A DNA stretch of 34,154 nucleotides from positions 1-34,154 of the IMG/VR virus record IMGVR_UViG_3300044712_002672. One strand, written 5' to 3'. This document shows positions 13,969 through 22,777 of this stretch, piece after piece. Numbering within the stretch: position 1 is the first letter of the stretch; every line of letters begins with the position of its first letter. This DNA is from a virus. A model generated the notes under the pieces. It made no database searches. It saw only the letters and a list, made by a program, of their open reading frames with translations, and was not told the DNA's origin. Position numbers and translations under genes: made by a program.

Positions 13969-16203
13969 ATGGCCATAGGCGAGATGATTGTCAGGATTGT
14001 CGGCGATAACGTCGAGTTCGACAGGGCTATAGACAAGTCCGATGACAAACTGACCGCATTCGGTGACAAGGCTATCAAGGTAGGCAAGTCACTGACTCTT
14101 TTTGTCACCACGCCGCTTCTGGGTCTGGCCGCCGCCGCCGTCAAGTCCTCGGCCACCATGGAGTCTCTGGAGGCATCGTTTACAACCATGCTTGGATCGG
14201 CCACCAAGGCGACCAAGCTGATGACCGACCTGAAAAAAATGGCGGCCGTGACGCCTTTTGAAGCCACCGACCTTGCCGCCGCATCCAAGACGCTCTTGCA
14301 GTTCGGGGTAGCTAACGAGAAGCTTCTGCCTACCCTCAAGATGCTGGGTGACGTATCCGGAGGTAACAACCAGCGATTCAACTCGATGGCTCTCGTCTTT
14401 GGCCAGATTCAGTCGGCCGGTAGGTTGATGGGCCAGGACCTCTTGCAACTCATCAACGCAGGGTTCAACCCGCTTCAGGAGATCAGCAAGAAGACGGGCG
14501 AGACCATGGCCGAGCTTAAAGCCCGGATGGAGAAGGGCGGCGTCTCTGCCATCGAGGTATCGGACGCCTTCAAGACGGCCACCGCCGCAGGCGGGTTGTT
14601 TTTCAAGGGCATGGAGACTGCATCCAAGACGCTGGACGGGCTTATCTCCACCATGAAGGACGATCTGGCTACCTTTGGCCGGTCCATGGTTGACCAGTTC
14701 ATGCCGATGATAAAAGAGGCCGTCAAGGATGTATCTGCCTTGGCCCAGGCCCTCACGCGCATGGATGAGGGTACCCGAAGTGCCGTTCTTGTGGTCGCTG
14801 GATTAGCGGCAGGGCTGGGGCCCCTTATCTTTGGCTTGGGTGTGGCTACCAAGGCTGTAGCTACATTCAAACTAGGTCTTGAGCTACTGGGCAAGAATCC
14901 ACAAATACTAGTCCTTGTCGGCCTTGTAACGGCCACCCTCTTGGTTGCAAACGCCTTTAAGCAAGCCAAGATAGAGTCAGATGCTTATGCTGCATCGCAG
15001 AAAAGACGGGCTACCCTTGAGGAAGCCCTTTTGCTCATGTCCAAGGCGCAGATAAGGATAGACGCTGACGATAGGATTTTAAAGAAAGCAAGAATAGACA
15101 GTGGGAATAAGCTACTCACCATGGAACAGGCTCTTACTGATGAAGGCTATAAGCAACATCAGCAAGATTTGCAGACCATAAGTTCCAAGCAAAAGATAGT
15201 CAATGCCTATGACAACGAGAAGATAGCGGCGGATGATGCAAGCGAAGCGGCGGCAAGAGCGGCACAGGCAGAGGCCGACAATATAAAGATAACGGTAAAA
15301 TCCACCGAAGCGCACGAGAATCTGCGTGGTGGCATCCAGGGGAAGGTAGAATGGCAAGAAATATCCACCATACTCATGGAAGGAAGGCAAAGACGGGCCG
15401 AGGAAGCATCGCTGTTCAACGTCGAGGAAACCATAGTCGCAGTCGAGGCCTTGGGCGAGGCATACAAAGAAGCTACCCCACTTGGCAATGGCCTTTTTGA
15501 AAGCCTCTTGCCTAAGATAGTTGAAAACAATGATAAGTGGAAACAACAGCGCGACAATATGTTCCTGTTCCTCGATATGCTCCCCAAGGTCACACAGATA
15601 TACAATGACTTTGCCAAAAACCAGATAGACCAGATCACGGCGGTGAGCGATGCCGATCTAGCCGCGAACGAGAAGCGCTTCAAGGATGGGTTGATATCCC
15701 AGAATGAATACGAGGCAAACAAGGCGGCTATAACCAAAAAGGCCGCGCAGGACGCCTACGCCGTCAATCTGGCCACATTCCAAGCCAACCAAAGGCTACA
15801 GGCGGGGCAGGCCATCATCGATACGGCTTCGGCCATCATCGGCTTCCTGGCCCGACCCGGCGGGTTCGCGGGAGTTGGCCTGTCGGTCATGGCTGGTATA
15901 TTGGGCGCGGCGCAGCTTGGCGTGATAGCTGGCCAACAGCCTCCCGCGCCTCCGGCCTTTGCCGATGGCGGCATCGTAATGCCATCTACGGGTGGCACAC
16001 TGGCCCAAGTAGCCGAGGCAGGCCAGCCCGAGGTCATCTTCCCGCTGGACGAGCTCAACAGGTTCTTGGGCGGGGGATCAGGTGGTGGTGGGGGTGGTGA
16101 TATCCATCTACAGGTTAACCTTGATTCCCGGCCATTCCTTGACACGATCTTCCCGGCCACGCGCAACCGCCGGGTGCTGATAAGCGCGGGGGCGGTGGTA
16201 TGA
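13969..16203 (+). CDS. Tape measure protein
   Basis: 744 residues, helical and Ala/Lys-rich, the longest gene here. N-terminal IVRIVGDNVEFDRAIDKSDDKL, then the tape-measure domain (about 55-240: MESLEASFTTMLGSATKA, MGQDLLQLINAGFNPLQEIS). Hydrophobic stretches near 270-325 may insert into the host membrane. The C-terminus is Gly-rich (GGGSGGGGGG) with a basic end. By the usual 0.15 nm per residue, a tail of about 110 nm is expected. Codons in roughly 14900-15640 are A/T-richer than the ends, so the middle may have been exchanged. Confidence 0.93.
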   Translation: MAIGEMIVRIVGDNVEFDRAIDKSDDKLTAFGDKAIKVGKSLTLFVTTPLLGLAAAAVKSSATMESLEASFTTMLGSATKATKLMTDLKKMAAVTPFEATDLAAASKTLLQFGVANEKLLPTLKMLGDVSGGNNQRFNSMALVFGQIQSAGRLMGQDLLQLINAGFNPLQEISKKTGETMAELKARMEKGGVSAIEVSDAFKTATAAGGLFFKGMETASKTLDGLISTMKDDLATFGRSMVDQFMPMIKEAVKDVSALAQALTRMDEGTRSAVLVVAGLAAGLGPLIFGLGVATKAVATFKLGLELLGKNPQILVLVGLVTATLLVANAFKQAKIESDAYAASQKRRATLEEALLLMSKAQIRIDADDRILKKARIDSGNKLLTMEQALTDEGYKQHQQDLQTISSKQKIVNAYDNEKIAADDASEAAARAAQAEADNIKITVKSTEAHENLRGGIQGKVEWQEISTILMEGRQRRAEEASLFNVEETIVAVEALGEAYKEATPLGNGLFESLLPKIVENNDKWKQQRDNMFLFLDMLPKVTQIYNDFAKNQIDQITAVSDADLAANEKRFKDGLISQNEYEANKAAITKKAAQDAYAVNLATFQANQRLQAGQAIIDTASAIIGFLARPGGFAGVGLSVMAGILGAAQLGVIAGQQPPAPPAFADGGIVMPSTGGTLAQVAEAGQPEVIFPLDELNRFLGGGSGGGGGGDIHLQVNLDSRPFLDTIFPATRNRRVLISAGAVV

Positions 16204-17975
16204 GGCTGTTGTACGACAACATAGTGGATGGCCTGTCCGCCGCATCGGTGGTGGCATCGTCCTCTGACGCGAGTTTCCCGGCCACCAACGTGCAGGACGA
16301 GCGGCTGGCCAAGCGGTGGATGAGCGACACCGGAGCTACGGCCCAGACGGTCACTTTCACTCTGCCAACCTTCCCGCTGTATCCAGATAGCGCGACAGGG
16401 ACAACGTACATACAGGATGCATGGGCGACCAATGACGGATGGGTAGCTGGCGGTAGCGCGACGATAAGTGTGGCCTCGGCTCCTGGCTGTATACGTGCCA
16501 TATGGGCATCTGCCACTACTTTTGGTATATACAGGACGATATCCGGGGTATCTGCGAAGACAGGTATAGTCAGGATACGCGGCAGTAGTGCCATGACTAT
16601 TGTGGCATCCACTTTGGCAGGGACTGCTTACTCCTCTTTTTCTATTGCCACTTCGTGGTCAAACATATCATTTGATTTCCCGTCTGTTTCATCGAACCTT
16701 TATTTATCTAATGATGCAGGAACAAGTGGCAGATATTTTGACGCTGACTTCATCTACGTTGGCGATGGCACCTACACCACCACCCTTCCGGACCTGAGCG
16801 GTAATGGGAATGTGGGCACGGTATCCGGGGCGATATCCGTATCAGCCACATCGGGCACCATCCTGCAATTTGACGGCGTCAATGACAGGATCGCTTACTC
16901 TCCAACCTTGGGTATAGTCAGCGACTTCAGCGTGGGCATATGGGCCTCGGAGTCATCCACCACGGGCACGCGGATATTGTTCAGACTTGGCGCGGGATTC
17001 AACACCAATGGTGTGTACGCACAGGCAGGTGGCGCAAGCTCAAATTACTCGTTCCAGTGGGGCCGGGCGGGTGCATCTGAAAGCGGTGGATTCTTTGCGC
17101 TTACCTCGGCGCTTGATTACCATGTGCTTACCTATACGGCCGCTACCAAGACGTGGACCACCTATAAGAACGGCGTGCTTGTGTCTTCTGGCACGCTGAC
17201 CAATACTCCCGTGGCTCCCACCAGCGCCCTTGAGATAGGCGCATACGCATCAAACAACTATTTTGCCGGTAGCATCGGAGAGGCGCATATATACGGCAGG
17301 GTCTTGTCTCTTGCCGAGATAGGCAAACTGTATGCGGGTACCAGATGGCTGGGAGAAAATAGCAGCCTTGTCGGCAAGTGGGAGCCAAACTGCGGCTATG
17401 GGATCAACACTACCGCCATACTGGGCCATAACATCCTGCATGGCACCATCGCCAAGATACAGGCCACAAACAACAGTCTAGACTGGACCACGCCGGAGCT
17501 GAACACAACCCTGACGGTCAATGATGGTGCCATCCTCAACTTCGCCACTACCGCAAGTGTGTACAAGTACTGGCGCTTCTACTTCTACGGCCAGGGCTCC
17601 ATCGAGGTCGGCCGGATGTGGCTGGGCAAGTACCTGACTATCGATCCATCCGCCTTGGAAGGTTTCAAGGTCACCATGAAAAACTCTGACGTGGTGGCCC
17701 ATGGGAAGGACCGCCAGAAGTACGCCACGCCGGGCTACTCATGGCGCGTATTCGACCTGAGCTTCCCGGCCACGCGGGAGGACATGATCTACCCGCTGAC
17801 GGTCATGCGGGAGGCTGTAGGCAACCATAGCAGCATGATATTCTGCAACTTCGATACGATCAGGGACTACACCCTGGTTGAACCCTGCTACGTGAGCATC
17901 AACGGCGACCTGAGCTTTACGCAAAAGGACCGGGATGGCTTCACGTGGAGCATCGTACTTGAGGAGGAACTGTAA
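16200..17975 (+). CDS. Distal tail protein with inserted LamG-like carbohydrate-binding domain
   Basis: 591 residues. The start (MRLLYDNIVDGLS...FPATNVQDERLAKRW) and the end (about 397-591: AILGHNILHGTIAKI, YKYWRFYF, IEVGRMWLGKYL) look like two halves of one beta domain known from phage tail proteins. Between them lie a carbohydrate-binding-module-like segment (about 68-195) and a LamG/concanavalin domain (about 195-380) with LPDLSGNGNVGTV, LQFDGVNDRI and GEAHIYGRVLSLAEI. Part of the first insert (16600-16740) is clearly A/T-richer. Likely at the tail tip, binding surface sugars. Overlaps the tape measure by ATGA. Confidence 0.75.
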   Translation: MRLLYDNIVDGLSAASVVASSSDASFPATNVQDERLAKRWMSDTGATAQTVTFTLPTFPLYPDSATGTTYIQDAWATNDGWVAGGSATISVASAPGCIRAIWASATTFGIYRTISGVSAKTGIVRIRGSSAMTIVASTLAGTAYSSFSIATSWSNISFDFPSVSSNLYLSNDAGTSGRYFDADFIYVGDGTYTTTLPDLSGNGNVGTVSGAISVSATSGTILQFDGVNDRIAYSPTLGIVSDFSVGIWASESSTTGTRILFRLGAGFNTNGVYAQAGGASSNYSFQWGRAGASESGGFFALTSALDYHVLTYTAATKTWTTYKNGVLVSSGTLTNTPVAPTSALEIGAYASNNYFAGSIGEAHIYGRVLSLAEIGKLYAGTRWLGENSSLVGKWEPNCGYGINTTAILGHNILHGTIAKIQATNNSLDWTTPELNTTLTVNDGAILNFATTASVYKYWRFYFYGQGSIEVGRMWLGKYLTIDPSALEGFKVTMKNSDVVAHGKDRQKYATPGYSWRVFDLSFPATREDMIYPLTVMREAVGNHSSMIFCNFDTIRDYTLVEPCYVSINGDLSFTQKDRDGFTWSIVLEEEL

Positions 17976-19012
17976 TGGCATTCAGCCAGATAAGCACGAG
18001 TGTCACTATTTTGAATTCCGGACTCATAGGATATATGGGCGTGAGCCTGACCAATTATACATCCACATCATTGTCCTTGATCGCCAGTGGGTCAGGAGTG
18101 GAAGTAGCTGGGGCCTTTTTCAAAGCTGATAGCGACATCACTCCCAATGCCACATCATGGACTGCTATCACCACGGCCACTACCGCATATCTTGCCGTTG
18201 TCCCTTCTGGAACCGCCGGTTCACAAATACTCTCCGCCTCATGGACAGCCACGTCGCCAACGTGGAGTTCAAGCAAGCAAGGTTGGTACGCGTCGGCTGC
18301 ATCGTCCACGCGGATCATCGGCAGTGCTTATAAGAATGGAGCTGCCAGCCAGCATCACAAGTTTGTGTATGGGCAAAACAATGGGCCAGCTTCGGATTCC
18401 CAGAGGAAGAGAATAACACACTTCTCCACATCAGGCACGATCATAATTCCATACGGTATCACCAGAGTGTATGTCACAGGGTGCGCCGCAGGAGGCGATG
18501 GGATATATAGTGCCACTTCCGGATCGGTGATGTTTGGTGGTGGTGGTGGTAGTTGGGCCATCCAAGAGCCTTTCAGCGTCATACCTGGTGAGACCTTGAC
18601 GGTAACATTGGGGCCATCATCATCACCCACCACAATAGCGGGGCTCACCGGAACATTCACACTGAATGGTGGAGCCAATGCAGTGGCGGGGGCCGGGTTG
18701 TCCGCCGGAGGTGCCATCGGGTCAGGCACCGGAGCTGGCGGCAACGGCGGTGGGGTTGTGCTTGGCAGCGCCAGCGATGGTGCTCCCGGATTCCAAGCCG
18801 GGGGAATCACCACAATCATGAATGGTGCGGGCCCCACTGACCCTACTCCTGCTGGATATGGCGGTGGAGGCGGAGGAAAGGTTAAAAATGTTTCTGGATG
18901 TGGTGGGGGCGGAGGTGGGAGTTGGGGGCCAGGAGGGCATGGTGCGTTGGATATTAGTGGACTATTGGCAGCCTTACCCGGTGGACCGGCTCACCTCATA
19001 ATAGAGTGGTAG
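17975..19012 (+). CDS. Glycine-rich tail fibre / adhesin protein
   Basis: 345 residues after GAGGAGG. The N-terminal 130 residues are Ser/Thr/Ala-rich beta sequence. The second half begins ITHFSTSGTIIIPYGITRVYVTG and continues with many polyglycine loops (FGGGGGSW, GYGGGGGGK, CGGGGGGSWG) up to the end. This is the layout of glycine-rich receptor-binding tips, whose exposed loops contact the host surface and vary rapidly. It lies between two tail-tip genes. Good candidate for the main host-range determinant. Confidence 0.75.
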   Translation: MAFSQISTSVTILNSGLIGYMGVSLTNYTSTSLSLIASGSGVEVAGAFFKADSDITPNATSWTAITTATTAYLAVVPSGTAGSQILSASWTATSPTWSSSKQGWYASAASSTRIIGSAYKNGAASQHHKFVYGQNNGPASDSQRKRITHFSTSGTIIIPYGITRVYVTGCAAGGDGIYSATSGSVMFGGGGGSWAIQEPFSVIPGETLTVTLGPSSSPTTIAGLTGTFTLNGGANAVAGAGLSAGGAIGSGTGAGGNGGGVVLGSASDGAPGFQAGGITTIMNGAGPTDPTPAGYGGGGGGKVKNVSGCGGGGGGSWGPGGHGALDISGLLAALPGGPAHLIIEW

Positions 19013-19013
19013 T

Positions 19014-20435
19014 ATGAGCTTCGTCACCGAATCCGCCAAATCAACAGCCCCAGCCAGAGTGCTGCTGCAGATTCACATCGGCACCAGGAATGTCCAGTGG
19101 ATCAACGTCGGAGCTGGGATTTGGTATGTCAACTTTGACGCACTGTATCCCGAGGTGGATGCCACGTTGCTTAGTGGGTTTACGGTGCAGGCTTTCGGTG
19201 ATGTAGGATCGGTGTATGTGGATTCAATCCAGCTTGAGCAGAAGACAAGTCTTGCCTCGGTTACCGCAGGCTCATTCTACTATGATCGGGCCAATCGGGA
19301 AGTGCACGTATGTACACCAATGTACGACGATCCGATCATGCATGATATTGCCCTCGGCGTGGTAAACGGATTCAGTTTCAATGAGTTTGTCCCGACAGGA
19401 TCGTACACCCTGTACGAGGGCAGGCTACGAGGTTCGCCCTCGGTGTCGATATCCCGCGATCCCATGTTCTTCGGGAAACTGCAATTCGACACCGGCAGCT
19501 TTGAGTTGATCAACACCGATGGCGATCTTGATACTCTCGCCACTCAGGATGTCTACGGGAACGAGGCGCGGGTCTACCTTGGATATGATGGATTGGACAT
19601 ATCCGAGTATCAACGTCTATACACCGGAAGCGTCGAGGCCATAAAGGTTGGTGAGGAAACCGTCACTGTAAGCGTCACCGACAAGAGGAAGAGCCTGTCG
19701 AGGCAGATTGAATACCTATGCGTGGCGAAGAACGCCCTCGATGCCATAGCCGAGATACTGCTCAACGCATACGGAGTCACCTACTCATCCACCTACTACG
19801 ACACCACCGCATGGGCCGCCGCTCAGGCCACCGCGCCGCTTGTCACCATCAAGGTGGGCGCAGGATACAACGCCACCAGCATGTCGGCCATAGACATGAT
19901 CGAGAATATATGCGCCTCAGTCCCTGGTGTACTTTTGATCAACGAGGCCGGGCTATACAGTTTCAAGACAATCGGTGCCACTGTCACCGCGACCACCACC
20001 ATCCAATCCTATGACGCCATCGGTAGACACGAGGTGTCGTACGACCCGACCGAGGTTATATCGTCCTGCCGCATCTTGTACAATCACGATTGGACGGGCA
20101 CCACGTCGGACAACGCCTACACCAACATAGACCACGAGGCCACGGCGTTCTCTCGATACAAGGTCTACAACGAACGCGAGTTCGCCACATGGCTCCATGA
20201 TGAGACCTACGCCATACCCTATTCCGAGACCATCATGGATTATTTCGACGCCGTGCATGGTCGGGGCACTGTCGAGGTGGGCATGGCTTACTACGGGCTA
20301 GAGGTAGGGGATTCGGTCTACATAGAGTTCACGCGCGGGCAATCGACCATGATAACAACCACCGAGTGCGAAGTCACCGGGATAACCTACAACTTGGACA
20401 AACCAACCATGACCATATCCTATCGCATGAAGTGA
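19014..20435 (+). CDS. Tail tip / baseplate hub-like protein
   Basis: 473 residues. Beta-rich start (APARVLLQIHIGTRNVQWINV), a middle with RDPMFFGKLQFDTGSFELIN, GNEARVYLGYDGLDISEYQRLYTGSV and VSVTDKRKSLSRQIE, which resembles the hub-type fold of siphovirus tail proteins, and a C-terminal EVGDSVYIEFT...CEVTGITYNLDKPTMTISYRM as in proteins describing local tail-tip barrels. No lysozyme or peptidase motif seen. Last gene of the tail block. Confidence 0.65.
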   Translation: MSFVTESAKSTAPARVLLQIHIGTRNVQWINVGAGIWYVNFDALYPEVDATLLSGFTVQAFGDVGSVYVDSIQLEQKTSLASVTAGSFYYDRANREVHVCTPMYDDPIMHDIALGVVNGFSFNEFVPTGSYTLYEGRLRGSPSVSISRDPMFFGKLQFDTGSFELINTDGDLDTLATQDVYGNEARVYLGYDGLDISEYQRLYTGSVEAIKVGEETVTVSVTDKRKSLSRQIEYLCVAKNALDAIAEILLNAYGVTYSSTYYDTTAWAAAQATAPLVTIKVGAGYNATSMSAIDMIENICASVPGVLLINEAGLYSFKTIGATVTATTTIQSYDAIGRHEVSYDPTEVISSCRILYNHDWTGTTSDNAYTNIDHEATAFSRYKVYNEREFATWLHDETYAIPYSETIMDYFDAVHGRGTVEVGMAYYGLEVGDSVYIEFTRGQSTMITTTECEVTGITYNLDKPTMTISYRMK

Positions 20436-20444
20436 GGCAAAATC

Positions 20445-20654
20445 ATGTCAACGGCTGAGATCATAGGCGTCATCCTAGCAGGCTTCACGCTCATCGGCGG
20501 GCTTGTATCGTTTGTCCTGTCGATAATCGTAGGCAACAACACGCGGGCCATGGATGGGCTCAAGCAGATAACCGATCATCATGCGAGCAGGCTGGAAAAC
20601 CACGAGGGCCGGATCGTCAAGATCGAGACCGTCCACGAGGTAGAATCACGGTGA
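20445..20654 (+). CDS. Small membrane protein with coiled coil (holin-accessory-like)
   Basis: 69 residues: one N-terminal membrane helix (about 5-29: IIGVILAGFTLIGGLVSFVL) then a charged helix with HHASRLENHEGRIVKIE. The arrangement, and position between tail and lysis genes, resembles haemolysin XhlA-type or other lysis-accessory proteins, though the membrane segment is N-terminal here. Its stop overlaps the next GTG start. Confidence 0.55.
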   Translation: MSTAEIIGVILAGFTLIGGLVSFVLSIIVGNNTRAMDGLKQITDHHASRLENHEGRIVKIETVHEVESR

Positions 20655-21133
20655 CGCAAGATATCCAGCGGCGCGCTGCGGCCATCGGAAAGACGGGGTG
20701 CTACTACCTGTCCATTTTGTCGCTGGCCGAGCAGCTGGGGGCCGGGAAACTTGATCCATTGGACCTTTTCGATGTGTTCCTGTCCCGTGGATGGGTTGGA
20801 CAGGATGCCTTCATGAACGACCCTGCCGCCATCCTTGGCTTTTTGACAAAGCAATCATGGAAAATCAGGAAGGCGGGAGACGGGAAAGATTCGGCAGGGA
20901 AGCCCTATGACATTCCGCTGGCATACACTCTCGTGGCTGGTGAATACGAGATACTCAGGTTCGAGCGCCCGCTGTTGCCGAACGAACGGCCATCGGCGGA
21001 CACGGCGCATTTTGTCCGGGGCAAGGGATCGGGAACCTTGGACAAATCGCGGATACTCTGGGACCCTTGGATCGATTCGCGGGCCGTATCGGCCGGCCGA
21101 TTGGTATCAAGAAGGATATTCACGCGGGCATAA
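20651..21133 (+). CDS. C39-like / DUF261-like protein, lysin candidate
   Basis: 160 residues from GTG 20651. IGKTGCYYLSILSLAE near the N-terminus, DTAHFVRGKG near 117-125 and ILWDPWIDSR near 135-144 give Cys17, His120 and Asp138 in the order and spacing of papain-like C39-type cysteine peptidases. The family resembles DUF261 proteins known from spirochaetes and phages (from memory). Lying directly after a membrane protein in the lysis region, it may be the endolysin or a virion peptidase; no other lysin is evident in the window. Activity is an inference. Confidence 0.55.
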   Translation: MTQDIQRRAAAIGKTGCYYLSILSLAEQLGAGKLDPLDLFDVFLSRGWVGQDAFMNDPAAILGFLTKQSWKIRKAGDGKDSAGKPYDIPLAYTLVAGEYEILRFERPLLPNERPSADTAHFVRGKGSGTLDKSRILWDPWIDSRAVSAGRLVSRRIFTRA

Positions 21134-21142
21134 AGGAGCATC

Positions 21143-21925
21143 ATGAAACGCGGCCTTATTCTATCGGATTTGCATTGCGGATCGGTGGGAGGGCTCACGC
21201 CTCCAGGCTTCATGCAGGATGATTTAAGATCGGTTCAGGAAACGTTCTGGCATTGGTTTTACGAGAACATGGGCATGTATGGCCCATATGATTTCCTTGT
21301 TGGATGCGGCGATCTGGTGGATGGCGAGGGCAAGAAGGGTACGCTGTCCACGGCTTTCTCCGATGTACGAAAACAGGCCCGGTGCGCCACTGCGGTGCTT
21401 GAGGCCACTGGCGTAGATCCATCGATGATGTTCCTTGTGCGTGGTTCGCCCTTCCACACAAACGGGCCGGCTGAATATGAGGACAAGATAGCCGATGACC
21501 TCGGATGCTCGATCAAGGATGTGCAGAAGCTCGATGTCGAGGGCTGGAAAATCCATGTGCGGCATGTCACCGGACGTTCGGACATTTCTTATGGGCAAGG
21601 CACACCTGCGCTCAAAGAGCTGGCCAGGATGGAGCACGAAGCCTTCATCGAGTCAAAGGATGCGCCGGATATCATACTACGCGGGCACGTCCATTATGCC
21701 ATTTCCGTCCAGCGTGATGGACGCATGTCCATCACCTGCCCATGTCTTTGTCTGCCTATAGACTCGTCCAATGGGCGCAGGTACATGGCATGGACGTACA
21801 CTGTGGGTTTCGGGGTATTGGAGTTGGACAAGGACCGCGAACCCGTCTATAGGACCGTAGTGATGCCTGTACGGCTTGTCCATGGCGAAGGGTACAACCA
21901 ACTTACCTGGGGAAACCATGCGTGA
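21143..21925 (+). CDS. Metallophosphoesterase
   Basis: 260 residues. Calcineurin-like motifs are present: DLH (9-11), GDLVDG (56-61) and RGHVHY (180-185). The usual GNHD/E motif is replaced by RGSPFH (100-105), which keeps a His but not the Asn. Enzymes of this fold hydrolyse phosphomono- or diesters with two metal ions. Phage copies normally lie with nucleotide or DNA genes; here it is between a lysis candidate and a Myb-like gene. Substrate unknown. Confidence 0.85.
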   Translation: MKRGLILSDLHCGSVGGLTPPGFMQDDLRSVQETFWHWFYENMGMYGPYDFLVGCGDLVDGEGKKGTLSTAFSDVRKQARCATAVLEATGVDPSMMFLVRGSPFHTNGPAEYEDKIADDLGCSIKDVQKLDVEGWKIHVRHVTGRSDISYGQGTPALKELARMEHEAFIESKDAPDIILRGHVHYAISVQRDGRMSITCPCLCLPIDSSNGRRYMAWTYTVGFGVLELDKDREPVYRTVVMPVRLVHGEGYNQLTWGNHA

Positions 21926-22157
21926 AAACGTGGATATAGCCATCCCTGAGAAACTGCGTGAAGCTTTCGAATCCTTGCCTGATGTCAGGTGGGGCGGCCC
22001 CAAGCCATTTACCCAGGAAGAGGACGCAGCCCTATTGAAATATTGGCCAGTCAAGGTAAAATCCCATGTGGCACGGGTTCTAGGCAGGGCAGAGGGACTG
22101 TGCAGGAAAAGATACAATGAGCTTGTGGAGGGCAAGGATGCGGGTCAGGATACCTGA
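21918..22157 (+). CDS. Myb/SANT-like DNA-binding protein
   Basis: 79 residues from ATG 21918, overlapping the phosphoesterase stop. Residues about 25-70 (PFTQEEDAALLKYWP, HVARVLGRAEGLCRKRYNEL) show the spaced Trp/hydrophobic pattern of a Myb-like three-helix domain, seen in small phage regulators. Might control late genes; no operator could be assigned. Confidence 0.65.
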   Translation: MRENVDIAIPEKLREAFESLPDVRWGGPKPFTQEEDAALLKYWPVKVKSHVARVLGRAEGLCRKRYNELVEGKDAGQDT

Positions 22158-22452
22158 AGCTTTCACCTTGCATGGCCAGCGGTTCATTGTTACTATGGAC
22201 CCTGCATTGTGCGCCAAGACCGGCAATCGTGGAGAGGCTAGACTGGGGTATAGCGAAATAGCAATCCAACCTGAGATTGAGTCAGAGCCGCAACCGCAAA
22301 GCCGTGTCGAACAGGCTTTTATTCACGAATTGGTGCATGGCATCTTATTCCACATGGAATCGTCCTTAAATGACGATGAAAAATGGGTGAACCTATTTGC
22401 TAACCTCTTGCACCAAGCGCTATCAACCATGGAATACGGGGGCAAGAAGTGA
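22138..22452 (+). CDS. Zincin-like metallopeptidase-fold protein
   Basis: 104 residues from ATG 22138 with GGAGG at 22126-22130. It carries HELVHGILFH (63-72), an HExxH zinc site, followed by NDDEKWVNLFANLLHQAL, a combination found in many small phage proteins annotated as zincin-like. At about 100 residues it is a minimal domain. Target unknown; possible roles include cleaving a host or phage regulator. Codons are somewhat A/T-richer than the tail genes. Confidence 0.75.
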   Translation: MRVRIPEAFTLHGQRFIVTMDPALCAKTGNRGEARLGYSEIAIQPEIESEPQPQSRVEQAFIHELVHGILFHMESSLNDDEKWVNLFANLLHQALSTMEYGGKK

Positions 22453-22769
22453 AACTATTTTGGTCAAAGACTTTGGACATCATCGACAATCTGCTTGCTT
22501 ATGTCCTGACCATGGTTGGCATCGTGGCATCGAATTATATACCGATGATCAAGACAAACGGCCACATCGACTTTACCGTTGATGTATGGCGATTGGGTAT
22601 ATCGGCTATCGTGGCGCTGATCATCGTGGGCAAGCAAGAGACCGTATCGCCCGACGAGATGGGCAACACGGAAAAATCGCGGGCCGGTAGAAGGAAAAAC
22701 TTCGTGCCCCGGATGGCCAACGCCGTGGCCCAAGGGATAGCATGGAACACCATCATGCAGATGGCATAG
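22449..22769 (+). CDS. Holin-like membrane protein
   Basis: 106 residues from GTG 22449, whose GTGA overlaps the previous stop. Two hydrophobic segments (about 13-33: LLAYVLTMVGIVASNYI; about 47-63: LGISAIVALIIVG) and a basic C-terminal tail (SRAGRRKNFVPR) give a class II holin-like topology. It directly precedes the spanin-like pair. Function inferred from topology and position. Confidence 0.6.
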   Translation: MKLFWSKTLDIIDNLLAYVLTMVGIVASNYIPMIKTNGHIDFTVDVWRLGISAIVALIIVGKQETVSPDEMGNTEKSRAGRRKNFVPRMANAVAQGIAWNTIMQMA

Positions 22770-22777
22770 GAGGGAGG
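22769..22777 (+). promoter_or_regulatory. Shared ribosome binding site for two overlapping reading frames
   Basis: GGAGGGAGG offers two Shine-Dalgarno registers. GGAGG 22769-22773 lies 4 bases before ATG 22778; GGGAGG up to 22777 lies 5 bases before ATG 22783. The two starts are in different frames. Confidence 0.6.
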
